Source: Brevibacillus porteri (lineage in GTDB: Bacteria > Bacillota > Bacilli > Brevibacillales > Brevibacillaceae). Taken from it: a DNA stretch of 64,000 nucleotides. How positions within the stretch are numbered: position 1 is the stretch's first letter; each line of letters begins with the position of its first letter. A program made the position numbers and the translations under genes. Shown here one piece after another: positions 1-8,463 of the stretch. A model generated the notes under the pieces. That model worked only from the letters and a program-made list of their open reading frames with translations. It made no database searches and was not told the origin of the DNA. The stretch is taken from NCBI RefSeq assembly GCF_003013475.1, contig NZ_PXZO01000042.1:124001-188000 (forward strand), given 5' to 3'.

Positions 1-376
1 TCAACCCGTTCAGAGCCGGAAAAATAATCCCACTAGAGATTCCCGTCCACATATACGTTCTGCGACTACTGGCCACACCAATAATGATTACTAGTAAAAC
101 GAAAGGCCAAGTCAATCCAGGCGCTACAAAGGCCACAAATAGATAAAAAAAGCCTGTCATTACGACTTCGACTGCCAGATACCAATCTTTTTTTCTATAT
201 TGAACGATCAATGGAATGGCATAAACCAAAAGGGCACTAAGGATGATGACTCCGAACGGAACGGCTATCATTGCCGGATACATAACATCTGCGATGACGA
301 TGATGCCTAGCCAGATCGTTCGCAAGGCAAAAATCACCCAATTGTACCAGAACCATTTTTTTATGTTGAATATCAT
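1..376 (-). CDS. Partial multi-TM membrane protein (N-terminal part)
   Basis: The reading frame is open from the ATG at 376 to the window edge, about 125 codons with no stop, so only the N-terminus is present. An AGGAG motif lies about 10 nt upstream of the start. The translation starts MIFNIKKWFWYNWVIF and has about four hydrophobic stretches separated by short basic loops, one containing QYRKKDWYL. This layout resembles the sensor region of small intramembrane-sensing or DesK-type histidine kinases, but no kinase motif lies inside the window, so that identity is only a suggestion. Any four-helix membrane protein would look the same. Confidence 0.6.
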   Translation of the reverse strand, partial: MIFNIKKWFWYNWVIFALRTIWLGIIVIADVMYPAMIAVPFGVIILSALLVYAIPLIVQYRKKDWYLAVEVVMTGFFYLFVAFVAPGLTWPFVLLVIIIGVASSRRTYMWTGISSGIIFPALNGL

Positions 377-476
377 TTTTCATGTACTCCTGCTCGTTTG
401 AATGGTAAGGAATTTCCCGAATGTTTCTGACTCATCATGCCTCACCAATTCCCGATTCGTCAAGCAGAATGCGCCG

Positions 477-497
477 TGTCATATAGCCTTTATGACA
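477..497. promoter_or_regulatory. Inverted repeat TGTCAT-N9-ATGACA upstream of tandem hydrolase gene
   Basis: TGTCAT and ATGACA are perfect inverted half-sites. Another TGTCATAT copy follows near 536. Related half-sites occur upstream of the paralogous hydrolase gene (14-bp palindrome at 4577-4590), which suggests a shared regulator. The function is inferred from position only. Confidence 0.35.
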
Positions 498-636
498 TTC
501 TATCATGCCGGAAATATGATGGGTTAGCACGTTGTCATATATAGATAGAACGGTATTGTCACTATGTGATTTTACAGCCCTGAGAATAAGGTGGATGTGT
601 GAAACAACACATTTCAACTTACAGGAGCGATGCGAA

Positions 637-2811
637 ATGAAACCATTCCACATGCAAAAAGGAGCGTCCCTTACGTTATCTGCATTATTGATAGGAACGC
701 TGATACTTCCTACTTACGGTTGTGCGGAAGCAAGTGTGGACCAAGCAATCACGCAACAACAAAATACGGATCATGCCAAAATAAAAGAAGCGATTGATAA
801 AGCTGCTGCCAGCGAAAACATTCCAGGTGTCCTCTTTGCAGTAAAGAAGGGAAATGATTTCTGGTCGTATGCTTCCGGCGAAGCGAATATAGAAAGTAAG
901 AAACCGATGGAAGCTGACTATTCCTTTCGAATCGGGAGTATAACGAAATCGTTCGTCGGTGTAGTTGCCCTGCAACTAGCTGGGGAAAAGAAGCTAAGCC
1001 TCGATGACTCGGTGGAGAAATGGCTGCCAGGTGTTGTCCATGGAAACGGATATGACGGTAACAAAATTACGATTCGTCAGTTATTAAATCATACGAGTGG
1101 AGTTACCGACTACTTAGATGGTGAACTCAAGGAAAGTTTACTTTCGAACTCTACTCAAACGCTGACAGTTGAACAGCTAATTTCTCGTGCATTGAAGCAT
1201 AAACCGACCACAGGCGGCTATTCGAATACGAATACTGTGCTTATGAAACTCATTATCCAAAAGGTCACTGGAGAAACGTATGCAGAGCAAATTCAGAAAC
1301 GAATTATTGAGCCGCTTCAATTAAAAAACACACTATTGCCTGGGGGCTCTACTTCCTTGCCTGAAAAGAGTCCGAATGGCTACTTTAACAATGCCGGTAC
1401 ATTAATGGATATGACTGACCTTAACCCTTCGTTTGCTGACGCGGCAGGGGGTATGATCTCGACTGCACAAGATTTGACTACGTTCTTCAGTGCTTTATTA
1501 GGTGGAAAACTGTTACCACCTGAAATGCAGAAAGAAATGGTGACCACTGTTGATACTCCACACGGGAAATTCGGACTCGGTATTCAGGAAGTAATCTTGC
1601 CGAATGGCACTACTATATGGGGTCATCAAGGCGGCATTCCTGGATTCACCAACTTCGCAGGTGGAACAAAAGACGGCGAGCATGTGATCGCGATGAGTAT
1701 CAACGTATTAGAAGGTGCTGTTCCTCATATGGAGAGCATCCAGATGACTGAATTCTCGGGACAAGCCAAGCAACCATCCACCCCGGATCAAGCTGCTCAA
1801 AAACATGGGGAAGAAGTGACACACTTCATTGATGAGAAAGCAAAAAGCGAGGAAATCCCTGGCATAGTTGCTGCTGGGTTAAGAGACGGAGAATACTGGT
1901 CTTATGCAGCGGGTGTTGCCAACCTCGATCATAAAAATCCGATGGAACCAGACTTTACTTTCCGTATTGGCAGTGTCACAAAGGCGTTTGTTGCTACCCT
2001 TGTCTTACAGTTGGCTCAGGAGAAAAAGCTGAATCTGGAAGACTCGGTAGAAAAATGGCTCCCAGGTGTGGTAAAGGGTAATGGGTATGACGGCAACAAA
2101 ATCACGATTCGTCAGTTATTGAACCAAACGAGCGGGATTGCAAGCTATACGAGTACAGACATGCGGTACGCTACCTCATTCCCTCAATATACCGTTAATG
2201 ACCTTGTACGTATGGGACTGGCTAAGCCGCCAGTATTTCAACCAGGGGCAGGCTTTGACTATTCGAATACAAATACCGTACTGGCTGGTCTTGTTATTCA
2301 AAAGGTGACAGGAGAAACGTACGATGTGCAGATGAAGAAACGGATCCTCGACCCGCTTCAGATGACAAATACATCCTTTAGTGGTAGTAATCCAAAAATC
2401 CCGGGCCAGCATGCCACAGGCTATAGCATGAATCGGGCAGGGAAACTGTTTGATTTCACAGAGTATAATCCTTCATGGGCGAATGCTGCGGGGGAAATGA
2501 TCTCGACTGGCAAAGATTTGACCACCTTTTTTAGTGCGCTTTTGGGTGGGAAATTATTAAATGACGAGATGTTGAAACAGATGACAACAGGTGTGGACTC
2601 ACCTTTTGGCAAATATGGACTGGGACTTTATGAAGTAACACTGCCGAACGGAAAGACCTATTGGGGACATGGAGGCGGCATTCATGGATTTGAAACGTTA
2701 GCGGGTGGTACCTTAGGCGGGAAGAATATTTTGGTGACGAACATCAATGCGGTCGGTCAAGAACCTGTCATCGCTAATCAAGCCATGTTCGAAAAGGAAT
2801 TTAGCCGTTAA
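637..2811 (+). CDS. Tandem two-domain class C beta-lactamase-like serine hydrolase
   Basis: Secreted or lipid-anchored penicillin-binding/beta-lactamase-fold (COG1680) serine hydrolase of 724 aa. Start 637 has AGGAG about 10 nt upstream; the frame is open further upstream but without a comparable site. Residues 1-29 form a signal sequence ending PTYGC, a near-lipobox. Two complete catalytic domains follow. Domain 1 has S101-I-T-K, Y195-S-N and H330-Q-G; domain 2 has S446-V-T-K, Y542-S-N and H678-G-G, a period of about 346 residues. The halves share long nearly identical blocks (SVEKWLPGVV, NGYDGNKITIRQLLN), so this is an in-frame duplication of a typical ~350-residue enzyme. The paralogue at 3300-4451 has one domain. 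The substrate (D-Ala-peptide, beta-lactam or ester) cannot be read from sequence. Confidence 0.9.
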   Translation: MKPFHMQKGASLTLSALLIGTLILPTYGCAEASVDQAITQQQNTDHAKIKEAIDKAAASENIPGVLFAVKKGNDFWSYASGEANIESKKPMEADYSFRIGSITKSFVGVVALQLAGEKKLSLDDSVEKWLPGVVHGNGYDGNKITIRQLLNHTSGVTDYLDGELKESLLSNSTQTLTVEQLISRALKHKPTTGGYSNTNTVLMKLIIQKVTGETYAEQIQKRIIEPLQLKNTLLPGGSTSLPEKSPNGYFNNAGTLMDMTDLNPSFADAAGGMISTAQDLTTFFSALLGGKLLPPEMQKEMVTTVDTPHGKFGLGIQEVILPNGTTIWGHQGGIPGFTNFAGGTKDGEHVIAMSINVLEGAVPHMESIQMTEFSGQAKQPSTPDQAAQKHGEEVTHFIDEKAKSEEIPGIVAAGLRDGEYWSYAAGVANLDHKNPMEPDFTFRIGSVTKAFVATLVLQLAQEKKLNLEDSVEKWLPGVVKGNGYDGNKITIRQLLNQTSGIASYTSTDMRYATSFPQYTVNDLVRMGLAKPPVFQPGAGFDYSNTNTVLAGLVIQKVTGETYDVQMKKRILDPLQMTNTSFSGSNPKIPGQHATGYSMNRAGKLFDFTEYNPSWANAAGEMISTGKDLTTFFSALLGGKLLNDEMLKQMTTGVDSPFGKYGLGLYEVTLPNGKTYWGHGGGIHGFETLAGGTLGGKNILVTNINAVGQEPVIANQAMFEKEFSR

Positions 2812-2816
2812 GTTAA

Positions 2817-2862
2817 GAAGGCTTTTGCCTTGGGAACTCCAAGAGCAATAAGCCTTTTTCCT
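2817..2862 (+). terminator. Rho-independent terminator after tandem hydrolase
   Basis: A long interrupted stem starting AAGGCTTTTGC and closing with GCAATAAGCCTT is followed by a T-rich stretch, 6 nt after the stop codon. Confidence 0.75.
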
Positions 2863-2967
2863 TTTCAATTATATCTATTAATTTATTTATGGATATGCTA
2901 TTAAAACATAATTTGTTTTATCGATAACTCGACCTTAGAATAGCAACTGTATCCCAATCAAAAAATA

Positions 2968-3014
2968 CAGGAGGCAATATAGTATGACCCCATCAATTAA
3001 ATAGGTACTGACAT
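2968..3014 (+). other. Orphan Shine-Dalgarno with 6-codon ORF (gene-start remnant?)
   Basis: A full AGGAGG motif sits about 15 nt before ATG at 2994, but the frame stops after six codons (MTPSIK). This looks like the surviving 5' end of a decayed gene. No homology is claimed. Confidence 0.25.
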
Positions 3015-3040
3015 TGCTCCTTCATGTGGCTGCGGAATGT

Positions 3041-3196
3041 TTATTGATTCAGAATGTCACGTATGGCTGCATCGATCTTCTGGGCAGTTATTGCACCCGT
3101 ATCCATCGGTAATCCGATCAGGAAAATGTCCCATGCGTTCGCGCAGGTGTGAGTTATAACGTAAATTAGACTGTTTATAAGATAGTTTGAGACTGT
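3041..3196 (-). pseudogene. C-terminal fragment of unidentified gene
   Basis: A minus-strand frame without start codon encodes about 50 residues ending PMDTGAITAQKIDAAIRDIL before a TAA at 3041-3043. The amino-acid composition is protein-like, whereas the other frames are stop-rich. It is probably the 3' remnant of a deleted gene. The 489-bp gap between the two hydrolase genes otherwise holds only the terminator, the orphan ribosome-binding site and an inverted repeat. Confidence 0.3.
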
Positions 3197-3248
3197 TTAT
3201 CTCGGACATTCCGTCGCGGGCAGAGGAAACGGTCGGGGCCGAGATGGC

Positions 3249-3292
3249 AGCAAGCTAGCACCGGAATAGGAAATTTCCAGTGCCAGCTTGCT
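3249..3292 (-). repeat. Inverted repeat downstream of single-domain hydrolase
   Basis: AGCAAGCT and AGCTTGCT arms with an inner GCAC/GTGC and GGAA/TTCC match form a strong hairpin just past the stop of the minus-strand gene. It lacks a clear T tract, so termination is likely but not certain. Confidence 0.5.
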
Positions 3293-3299
3293 GGTGTTC

Positions 3300-4451
3300 T
3301 TAATGTGATGAAGAGCCAATGAGTTGCTCGGCAATGCTTTTGGAAAGAGTCAACGTATTAATTTCAGAAGGCATCGCATTGATATTAAGGGTTTGTACAT
3401 AATCCCCGCCGCGAGTTCCACCTGTGAACGTTGCGAATCCTGGAACGTTGCCGCCATGCCCCCAAATCGTAATACCATTCGTCAGCTTTGTTCCAACGAT
3501 CCCCAAGCCGTATTCACCTGCTGGAGTTTCAACCCCAGTTAACATCTGATCTAAAGTAGCTGGTTTTAATAGCTTGCCACTAAGTATAGCACTGAAGAAT
3601 GTATTCATATCATCCGCTGTGGAGATCATAGATCCCGCAGCATCTGCCCAAGAGGGATTCATTTCGGTTCTGTCTATGAATTGACCGTCGAGTACGAAGT
3701 ATCCTCGTGCATGTTCACCTGGAATAAACGAGTAGTCGTCGGGTACATACGTGCTCGTTAGGTTAAGGGGAGCTATGAAACGTTTCCTAATATGTTCCCC
3801 GTATGTTTCTCCAGTAGCCTTCTTAATAATCATCCCTGCCAGTACCGTATTCGTATTGGAATAAACCCATTTCTCTCCAGGCTTAGAGATTGCCTTCATG
3901 TTCAGTCCAGTACGAACTAATTCGTCAGCAGTAAAGGAATGTAACGGGTTTGGGAGAAATTTATCGAGAAAATCCTTGTGGTCTGAATAGTCAGGAATAC
4001 CGCTTGTTTGGTTTAATAGTTGCCGAATCGTGATATGATCCCCTTCATATTCAGTACCCTTAACAACATCAGGCAGCCATTTTTCTATCGTGTCATCCAG
4101 GTTCAGTTTTTGTTCATCAACAAGCTGAAGAACGACCATTGCAGTAAACGTCTTTGTTAGACTACCGATCCGGAAAGTAAAGTTCGTCTTAACCGGGTCA
4201 GTACCGTAAATGCTTGCTTCACCGGAAGCATATGCCCATTTTGATCCTTTGTTTGAGGAAGCTACAATTATGCCCGGTATATTTTGATGGTTAGCAGCTT
4301 CATCGATAAGTTGCTTGGCTTTGGTCTGCGAAGCTTGACTGTAAGTAGTAACGAGGGGATCCGCCTGCTTTGCAAAACCAGTTCCTTGTAATGACAGTAA
4401 TAGAGTCGCGGTAATCATTGTCGATACAGTGAGCATAGAAATTTTGTTCAT
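3300..4451 (-). CDS. Class C beta-lactamase-like serine hydrolase (single domain)
   Basis: 383-aa exported serine hydrolase of the COG1680 beta-lactamase/D-Ala-D-Ala carboxypeptidase-like fold. A signal peptide runs to about residue 28 (hydrophobic core then GFAKQ), consistent with secretion. Catalytic motifs are S97-L-T-K, Y197-S-N and H332-G-G. It is clearly paralogous to each half of the 637-2811 protein, sharing blocks such as LNLDDTIEKWLPDVV and TIRQLLNQTSGI. It is transcribed towards that gene, and the region between holds decayed sequence. It may act on peptidoglycan-derived peptides or small esters; resistance to a drug cannot be inferred. Confidence 0.9.
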   Translation of the reverse strand: MNKISMLTVSTMITATLLLSLQGTGFAKQADPLVTTYSQASQTKAKQLIDEAANHQNIPGIIVASSNKGSKWAYASGEASIYGTDPVKTNFTFRIGSLTKTFTAMVVLQLVDEQKLNLDDTIEKWLPDVVKGTEYEGDHITIRQLLNQTSGIPDYSDHKDFLDKFLPNPLHSFTADELVRTGLNMKAISKPGEKWVYSNTNTVLAGMIIKKATGETYGEHIRKRFIAPLNLTSTYVPDDYSFIPGEHARGYFVLDGQFIDRTEMNPSWADAAGSMISTADDMNTFFSAILSGKLLKPATLDQMLTGVETPAGEYGLGIVGTKLTNGITIWGHGGNVPGFATFTGGTRGGDYVQTLNINAMPSEINTLTLSKSIAEQLIGSSSH

Positions 4452-4576
4452 TTCGTTTCTCCTTTTGATTAAAGAATCGTATTATTCATTCGTTGCGAAG
4501 CGATTTGTCTCCCCGAGTATTGCAAAGTAATTGTCATACTGCCAAGATGCCATTATGTCACCATGATGCGTTTTTA

Positions 4577-4590
4577 CTGTCATATGACAG
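4577..4590. promoter_or_regulatory. 14-bp perfect palindrome CTGTCATATGACAG
   Basis: This perfect palindrome lies 126 bp upstream of the minus-strand hydrolase start, with further TGTCA half-sites at about 4540 and 4557. It matches the half-site spaced upstream of the tandem paralogue (477-497). It is a likely operator for a dimeric repressor that is not identified here. Confidence 0.4.
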
Positions 4591-4634
4591 CTTATCGCCC
4601 GATTAGGACGAGATTATGATGGTATCATTAGAGA

Positions 4635-4952
4635 ATGGAAGAAAATCACAGGAAGTTAATGGAGGATCAATTTTTAAGCCTTCTTTCCTACGTAGCTGAT
4701 TATCCGGATAATGGTCAAGTAATCATTAATGAAAAAGGGGAACCTACCCTCAAACGTATATCGAAAAAGGAAGGTTCTCCAACTCTAAAAGCGCTGGAAT
4801 CTACGATTACTCAACGATTACAAGAAAGAAATATTCTTGACATCCTCTGTAATGTTGAACACTGGACTCAATGGACGAGGCATTTTGGACCTTTATCTGG
4901 CTCGACTGTATCCCATATAGATGGCAAAACAAATCTTGATGGTAGTCACTAA
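4635..4952 (+). pseudogene. Tn3-family transposase remnant
   Basis: The translation contains ERNILDILCNVEHWTQWTRH followed by FGPLSGS, a block that I recognise from the C-terminal half of Tn3-family TnpA proteins. Only about 95 residues remain of a protein normally near 980-1000 aa. The similarity stops around SGS, after which the frame runs directly into the start of the PfpI-like reading frame at 4921. No terminal inverted repeats or resolvase are visible nearby. This is a dead fragment that marks an old transposition/deletion junction. Confidence 0.7.
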
Positions 4953-5481
4953 TCATACAGACATGCAGGAAGGCAAAAAGACAGGAATCTGGCTGTCCGT
5001 GTTTGCGGAGGCTTATCTGGCCTTCGAAAACAAAGGCTATGAAATCACCGTAGCAAGTCTATTGGGCGGAGTTGGTCCGGTTGACCCTGGTAGCGTGGAC
5101 GACCAAACAGCGCAAGAAATCTTGGAAGCCGCCAAGCATCTGGAAAACACCAAAAAGCTGGATGATGTAACATCAGACGGCTTCGAGGCCATTTTCCTTC
5201 CTGGTGGTCATGGTACGATGTTTGACCTGCCAGATAACAAAAGGCTGCAACAATTACTGCGAGATTTTTATGAAGCAGGAAAAATCGTAGCCGCTGTTTG
5301 CCACGGTCCTGCCGGGCTCGTGGTGCGACCTTGTCAAATGGTCAGCCGCTGGTCGCAGGCAAGCGCGTGAATGCTTTCACAGACAGAGAAGAAGCAGCGA
5401 CGGGCTTGGGGTCCTACCGGACAAAATCCGCAATCTACGCTCGCCGTTACAGAAGCAGTACTAAGCAAATTAGGTGAATAA
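4921..5481 (+). pseudogene. Broken PfpI/DJ-1-type glutamine amidotransferase-like gene
   Basis: The first ~130 codons encode a class I glutamine amidotransferase-like (ThiJ/DJ-1/Hsp31-type) protein, with the nucleophile elbow AAVCHGPAGL. At about 5315-5325 the frame shifts: conserved sequence continues one frame over (GATLSNGQPLVAGKRVNAF, then TDREEAATG). A second jump brings in the usual C-terminus TGQNPQSTLAVTEAVLSKLG and a stop at 5481. About 40 residues normally between these blocks are missing. The start abuts a transposase remnant and has no Shine-Dalgarno. Frameshift, internal deletion and a lost expression signal all indicate a pseudogene. Confidence 0.85.
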
Positions 5482-5488
5482 TACACGT

Positions 5489-5521
5489 GAGGCTGATAGA
5501 CGAAAATATCAGCCTCCTTCC
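5489..5521 (+). terminator. Terminator after PfpI pseudogene
   Basis: A perfect 10-bp stem (GAGGCTGATA / TATCAGCCTC) with an 8-nt loop is followed by a weak T-rich tail. It isolates the next operon. Confidence 0.65.
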
Positions 5522-5570
5522 TATTCATCTTGTTCATTTTCTTGAAACTAAAGGAGGGCTACTCACTACC

Positions 5571-6779
5571 ATGGCAACAGAAAATATGGCCCGTCACTTT
5601 GAACAGGCACAGGCCTCTCGCAAAGGATCGACTCTGGCTTTGTACGCTCTGACACTCGGAGCATTTGCGATCGGGATGACAGAGTTCATCATTATGGGGC
5701 TGCTTTCCGAGGTAGCCACCAGTCTGAACGTTTCCATCCCGATGGCTGGATTCCTTATTACCGGCTATGCATTGGGTGTCGCTATCGGCGCTCCCATCAT
5801 TACGATGGCTACCCACAGAATGCCGCGCAAAGCACTTCTGCTGTTTCTTATGATTCTATTTATCGCGGGAAATGCACTAGCCGCCCTCGCACCGAACTAT
5901 ATGGTTCTGATGCTGGCTCGCATCCTGGCTGCTCTTACCCACGGATCGTTCTTCGGTGTGGGTTCGGTCATTGCCGCTGAGCTGGTTCCCAAGGAAAAAC
6001 GCGCGGGTGCCATCGCGATTATGTTTACCGGACTGACACTGGCCAATATTTTGGGTGTACCGATTGGAACGTTTCTGGGGCAAGCGTACGGGTGGCGCTC
6101 TACTTTCTGGGCAATCACGATTATTGGGATCATTGCATTGATCGGAATTGTCATGCTCGTTCCGAAGGTCGCCAACGCAGCGTCCAGTCTGCGACAAGAG
6201 CTCGGCGTGCTCAAACGCCCAGCGGTTCATATCGCGCTTTTGATGACTGTATTCGGATTTGGTGGCGTATTTACCGCGTTTACGTACATTTCGCCAATCC
6301 TGGTGGACATCACGGGCTTCTCACCCAGCTCTGTTTCGTACATCCTCGTCTTGTTCGGCGTAGGGATTACAATCGGGAATATTTACGGTGGAAAATTGGC
6401 AGACCGCAAGCTGTTTCCTTCCCTGCTCGGGATACTTGTCGCACTGGCGCTCATTCTCGCTGTGTTCAGCTTTACCGATCAAAATAAGCTTCTCACCTTG
6501 ATTACCGTATTCATTTTGGGGATTGCCGCATTTGGTACCGTTCCTGGCTTGCAGCTCCACATGCTCAACACAGCCAAGGAAGCACCTACGCTCGCCTCGA
6601 CCCTGAACATCGCGGCCTTCAACCTGGGAAATGCACTTGGTGCCTATATCGGGGGCGTTGTTATCGATTTTAACTTTGCAGGCGGTCTTACTGCTGTTCC
6701 TTGGGTCGCTTCGCTCGTGACGGTCATCGGAATTTTGTTTACGATATGGGGAGCACAGCACCAGAAACGTCTCAGTTAA
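5571..6779 (+). CDS. MFS exporter, DHA1/AraJ-like family
   Basis: 402-aa, 12-helix major facilitator transporter. The chosen start (ATGGCAACAG) follows AAGGAGGG at 5551-5557. Upstream in-frame sequence runs through a terminator and is not coding. Early helices contain GMTEFIIMGLLSEVA and GYALGVAIGAPI, characteristic of the AraJ/PbuE/NepI branch of DHA1 drug, sugar or nucleoside exporters. LARILAALTHGSFFGVGSVI is the usual helix 4-5 region. It probably effluxes a small organic molecule by proton antiport. A LysR gene follows 15 nt downstream on the same strand, so the two are probably co-transcribed. Confidence 0.88.
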   Translation: MATENMARHFEQAQASRKGSTLALYALTLGAFAIGMTEFIIMGLLSEVATSLNVSIPMAGFLITGYALGVAIGAPIITMATHRMPRKALLLFLMILFIAGNALAALAPNYMVLMLARILAALTHGSFFGVGSVIAAELVPKEKRAGAIAIMFTGLTLANILGVPIGTFLGQAYGWRSTFWAITIIGIIALIGIVMLVPKVANAASSLRQELGVLKRPAVHIALLMTVFGFGGVFTAFTYISPILVDITGFSPSSVSYILVLFGVGITIGNIYGGKLADRKLFPSLLGILVALALILAVFSFTDQNKLLTLITVFILGIAAFGTVPGLQLHMLNTAKEAPTLASTLNIAAFNLGNALGAYIGGVVIDFNFAGGLTAVPWVASLVTVIGILFTIWGAQHQKRLS

Positions 6780-6794
6780 GAAAGGATAGCCAAC

Positions 6795-7679
6795 ATGGTG
6801 GACTTTGAATGGTACCGAAGCTTTATCAGCATTTATAAGCATAGCTCCGTATCGGAAGCTGCCAGGACGAGAATGATGACCCAACCAGCCATGAGCCAGC
6901 ATTTGGCCTCCCTGGAAGCAGAGGTGGGTGAGCCGTTATTTACACGAGCTCCCCGAAAAATGATTCCTACCGAGAGAGGCAAAGCGCTCTATACACAGGT
7001 GGTTCCGCTCATCGAAGCTTTGGAAGAAACCACTCAGACCCTCAAGACGAACGCGGCCACGTCTTTACCCGTGATTCGAATCGGGTCAGCACATGAGTTT
7101 TTCCGTGAAAAATTAGCTCCGCATATTGGAAGCTACCAAATGCGCGTCATCGCCTATCTCGGAGTCGCTTCCAAGGTACTCGAATTATTACTGGAGGAAA
7201 AAGTAGATCTCATCGTCATGTCGCAAAAGCTTTCCGCGCCAGGCGTCGAATATATTCCGTACATGCAAGAGGAATTTGCTTTGGTGGCACCTCCCGATTA
7301 CAGTGAACCAACGTTTGACGACAAGGAGTCTTTTGAATCGTGGCTATGCTCCCAGCCGTGGATCAGCTATGATTTGGATTTGCCGATCATCCGCCGCTTT
7401 TGGCGTGAGCATTTTCAGAAGCGTCCACAAACGCATCCGACACACGTCGTACCGGATTTGCACAGTGTGCTGAAGGCTATCGAGCATGGCGCTGGCATCA
7501 GCCTGTTGCCCACGTTCATGTTGGATGACCATTTGTCCAGAAACAAAATAAAGATCATGTATCCGTCCTGTACTGTTTTTAATGATTTGTACTTGGCATA
7601 TCATATGAAGAACCGAAATTTGCCCCTCTTGAAAGCATTAATTGAAACGATGAAGAAGACGGTTGAAAAAAAACAATAG
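6795..7679 (+). CDS. LysR-family transcriptional regulator
   Basis: 294 aa with an N-terminal winged helix-turn-helix (SSVSEAARTRMMTQPAMSQH, then LASLEAEVGEPLFTR) and a C-terminal periplasmic-binding-fold effector domain. GAAAGG precedes the ATG. It lies 15 nt after the MFS gene, so it probably controls that exporter. LysR genes are more often divergent from their targets, so co-directional placement is slightly unusual. The effector is unknown. Confidence 0.9.
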   Translation: MVDFEWYRSFISIYKHSSVSEAARTRMMTQPAMSQHLASLEAEVGEPLFTRAPRKMIPTERGKALYTQVVPLIEALEETTQTLKTNAATSLPVIRIGSAHEFFREKLAPHIGSYQMRVIAYLGVASKVLELLLEEKVDLIVMSQKLSAPGVEYIPYMQEEFALVAPPDYSEPTFDDKESFESWLCSQPWISYDLDLPIIRRFWREHFQKRPQTHPTHVVPDLHSVLKAIEHGAGISLLPTFMLDDHLSRNKIKIMYPSCTVFNDLYLAYHMKNRNLPLLKALIETMKKTVEKKQ

Positions 7680-7681
7680 AT

Positions 7682-7714
7682 AAAAATAATGCCGCTCCTA
7701 ATAATGGAGCGGCA
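7682..7714 (-). terminator. Bidirectional terminator between convergent genes
   Basis: GCCGCTCC / GGAGCGGC stem. On the minus strand it is followed by ATTATTTTTATC, serving the 7731-8219 gene. It probably also stops the LysR transcript. Confidence 0.75.
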
Positions 7715-7730
7715 CATTCTTACAAACAGT

Positions 7731-8219
7731 TTAAAGTTTTAACATCTCGTTTATCCAAGATCTAAAGTTTTCTTGCATATTTGGGTATGTTCCATCAATA
7801 TTTTTCCTCAATGTCACCCACTGTAAATGCTGAGGGAGATTGCATATTTTTAATCTGAGATCATTCAACTCTCCCGTATAATCTTCTAATAGAAGCAACC
7901 GTTCACCATCTAGCGTTTCCTTTCCATATGCTTCATATTTTACTTCATTGATTACTGCAGTCGTATGCCAGTGTTTGTATGTGCACCAACGGAAGTTCCC
8001 TGGTAGACCTTTTAATTTTAAATTCAATTCTTCTATGTCTTCTTTTCTTACATAAGACCCAATTATTTCAGCATCTATTTCAATTCTTGGATCGAACTCT
8101 TTACAATCAATGGTAAGCTCATAATCTGCATTTTCTTCAGTATGATAGTGAAATAGGATATCTCTCAAGTTGTTTAAGGCAATTTCTTTGCCAAAGTATA
8201 CTCCTGATTTTTTCTCCAT
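7731..8219 (-). CDS. Hypothetical protein, 162 aa
   Basis: Not recognised. Soluble, acidic, with no signal peptide or membrane segment. There is a weak internal repeat: EELNLKLKGLPGNFRWCTYK and ELNDLRLKICNLPQHLQWVT share an L-L-L-LP-F/L-W pattern, so it may hold two copies of a small alpha/beta unit. A single gene flanked by a terminator on its 3' side. The size and lone position resemble small immunity or bacteriophage-defence accessory proteins, but nothing in the sequence proves this. Confidence 0.7.
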   Translation of the reverse strand: MEKKSGVYFGKEIALNNLRDILFHYHTEENADYELTIDCKEFDPRIEIDAEIIGSYVRKEDIEELNLKLKGLPGNFRWCTYKHWHTTAVINEVKYEAYGKETLDGERLLLLEDYTGELNDLRLKICNLPQHLQWVTLRKNIDGTYPNMQENFRSWINEMLKL

Positions 8220-8413
8220 AAATGATCCCCTGTTATTTCATAAATAGTGTGCATTACCTTTTAATCCGTACCCCACTTGGGCAAAGTTCCATTCCGAGTA
8301 ATTGTATATATCTCATAGTGTTCTTTTATAAAAATACCAAATAATCGACACAACATCATACTTGGATGAATAAATGGGTGTGGAAGGAGATTAAAAAACG
8401 CTTGCCCTTTTAT

Positions 8414-8435
8414 CAGTTGAGTAGTAAAGTGATAT
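8414..8435. promoter_or_regulatory. Candidate MarR operator upstream of marR gene
   Basis: ATCAGTT and AAGTGAT are imperfect inverted half-sites 29 bp upstream of the MarR start. The same ATCACTT-type half-site occurs in the palindrome before the dioxygenase gene at 8924-8939, as expected for autoregulation. Inference from pattern and position. Confidence 0.4.
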
Positions 8436-8463
8436 TAAGCTCAGCGAAGGGAGGCAAACTAAC

